Positions 63,629-64,000 of a stretch of 64,000 nt of DNA are shown one piece after another. The DNA is taken from NCBI RefSeq assembly GCF_000805385.1, contig NZ_JTJW01000003.1, positions 1-64,000 on the forward strand, read 5' to 3'. This DNA is from Mycolicibacterium setense (GTDB lineage: Bacteria > Actinomycetota > Actinomycetes > Mycobacteriales > Mycobacteriaceae). A model generated the notes under the pieces. The model was given only the letters and a program-made list of their open reading frames with translations, had not been told where the DNA came from and made no database searches. Position 1 is the stretch's first letter. Each line of letters opens with the position of its first letter. The translations under genes were made by a program, and so were the position numbers.

Positions 63629-64000
63629 ATGGCCAGGGTAGAGGTCATTGGCAAGCGGGTGCTCCACCGCAGGCGCAGCCTGGAGGCAGCGGCTCTGGGA
63701 ACCGGCTGCCGGGTGGCTGTGAAGAACGTCGTCCGTGCGTGGGCGTTGCAGCCGAATCTGGCCTGGCCCTTGGGGTCGATCGATCGGTTCGTCGGCCTGG
63801 TCCCGGGCCGTCGGTCGATGGCATCGATCCGCCCGGTGGCCCTGCCGAATTGCCCGGCCGAAATCGTCAGGGCCAGAGGAACCTCGCCCCGCAACGCCAT
63901 CCTGTATCTGCACGGGGGCGCCTTTCTCACGTGCGGGCTGAACACGCATCGTGCATTGGCGGTCCGTTTGTCGGCTGCCGCCGATGCGATGGTGCTCAAT
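63629..64000 (+). CDS. Alpha/beta hydrolase (HSL/esterase type), 3' end cut by window
   Basis: The first 124 codons of an alpha/beta hydrolase-3 protein. ILYLHGGAFLTCGLNTHRAL contains the oxyanion-hole HGGAF of hormone-sensitive-lipase esterases such as mycobacterial Lip proteins. The catalytic Ser, Asp and His lie beyond the edge. ATG 63629 is preferred because GGGAG lies nine bases upstream; ATG 63620 is three codons longer but touches that site. Divergent from udgX. It lies near the place of lipW in M. tuberculosis, but the strand and identity are not secure. Confidence 0.85.
   Translation, partial: MARVEVIGKRVLHRRRSLEAAALGTGCRVAVKNVVRAWALQPNLAWPLGSIDRFVGLVPGRRSMASIRPVALPNCPAEIVRARGTSPRNAILYLHGGAFLTCGLNTHRALAVRLSAAADAMVLN

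Overview
The window is high-GC DNA from a mycobacterium, most likely a fast-growing environmental one (Mycolicibacterium type). Between about 18.7 and 58 kb the gene order follows M. tuberculosis Rv0189c to Rv0216: ilvD, ricR, an MFS gene, an L,D-transpeptidase, zmp1, omamA/omamB, Rv0201c, mmpL11, Rv0203, Rv0204c, Rv0205, mmpL3, Rv0207c, trmB, Rv0209, Rv0210, pckA, fadD4 and the Rv0216 hydratase. The conserved backbone is interrupted by accessory insertions. MmpL3 has its proton-relay residues at the numbering used for M. smegmatis (D256/Y257, D645/Y646). UdgX, a DNA glycosylase known from M. smegmatis and absent from M. tuberculosis, is present. I see no tRNA, rRNA, CRISPR array or intact insertion sequence.

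1-18.5 kb is accessory. It starts with a TetR-controlled export locus (partial MmpL, MmpS and an N-terminally truncated methyltransferase). Next come an MpaB-type oxygenase plus aldehyde dehydrogenase facing a second TetR across a double operator, an HTTM-like membrane protein, an SPW protein and a large LuxR ATPase. Then a regulator faces a small-redox operon made of an alcohol dehydrogenase remnant, two aldo/keto reductases, DUF2255, a cupin and a carboxymuconolactone decarboxylase-like protein. An ankyrin-repeat protein closes the region.

18.7-31 kb holds ilvD, a DUF2510 protein divergent from a PknD-like receptor kinase, the copper sensor ricR with its operator and a leaderless start, a thiamine-binding-type protein, an MFS exporter, an L,D-transpeptidase with a strong bidirectional terminator, DUF4240, zmp1, and the omamA/omamB pair that supports Mce transporters.

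31-45 kb is the heme and mycolate export region: mmpL11, two Rv0203-type hemophores, a PrrAB-like two-component system directly behind them, a DUF3054 protein, an M23 lipoprotein, Rv0204c and Rv0205 homologues, and mmpL3. 45-51 kb continues with the Rv0207c NYN protein, trmB, a tandem pair of degenerate P-loop proteins (Rv0209/Rv0210) and pckA with its terminator.

51-64 kb is accessory again. A third TetR faces a stand-alone MmpL. Then comes a tightly packed seven-gene run (acyl-CoA ligase, crotonase, double-hotdog hydratase, family III CoA transferase, amidohydrolase, MFS, PLP decarboxylase) starting from a leaderless promoter overlapped by a 26-bp palindrome. It is met tail-to-tail by udgX, and the window ends inside an alpha/beta hydrolase gene.

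The observations most worth following are the hemophore plus two-component module, the tandem dynamin-like pair lacking the P-loop lysine, the truncated methyltransferase fused into the mmpS/mmpL operon, the in-frame deletion remnant of an alcohol dehydrogenase, and the fadD4-headed CoA/amidohydrolase cluster. Function statements rest on motif reading and remembered family knowledge; no database search was run.
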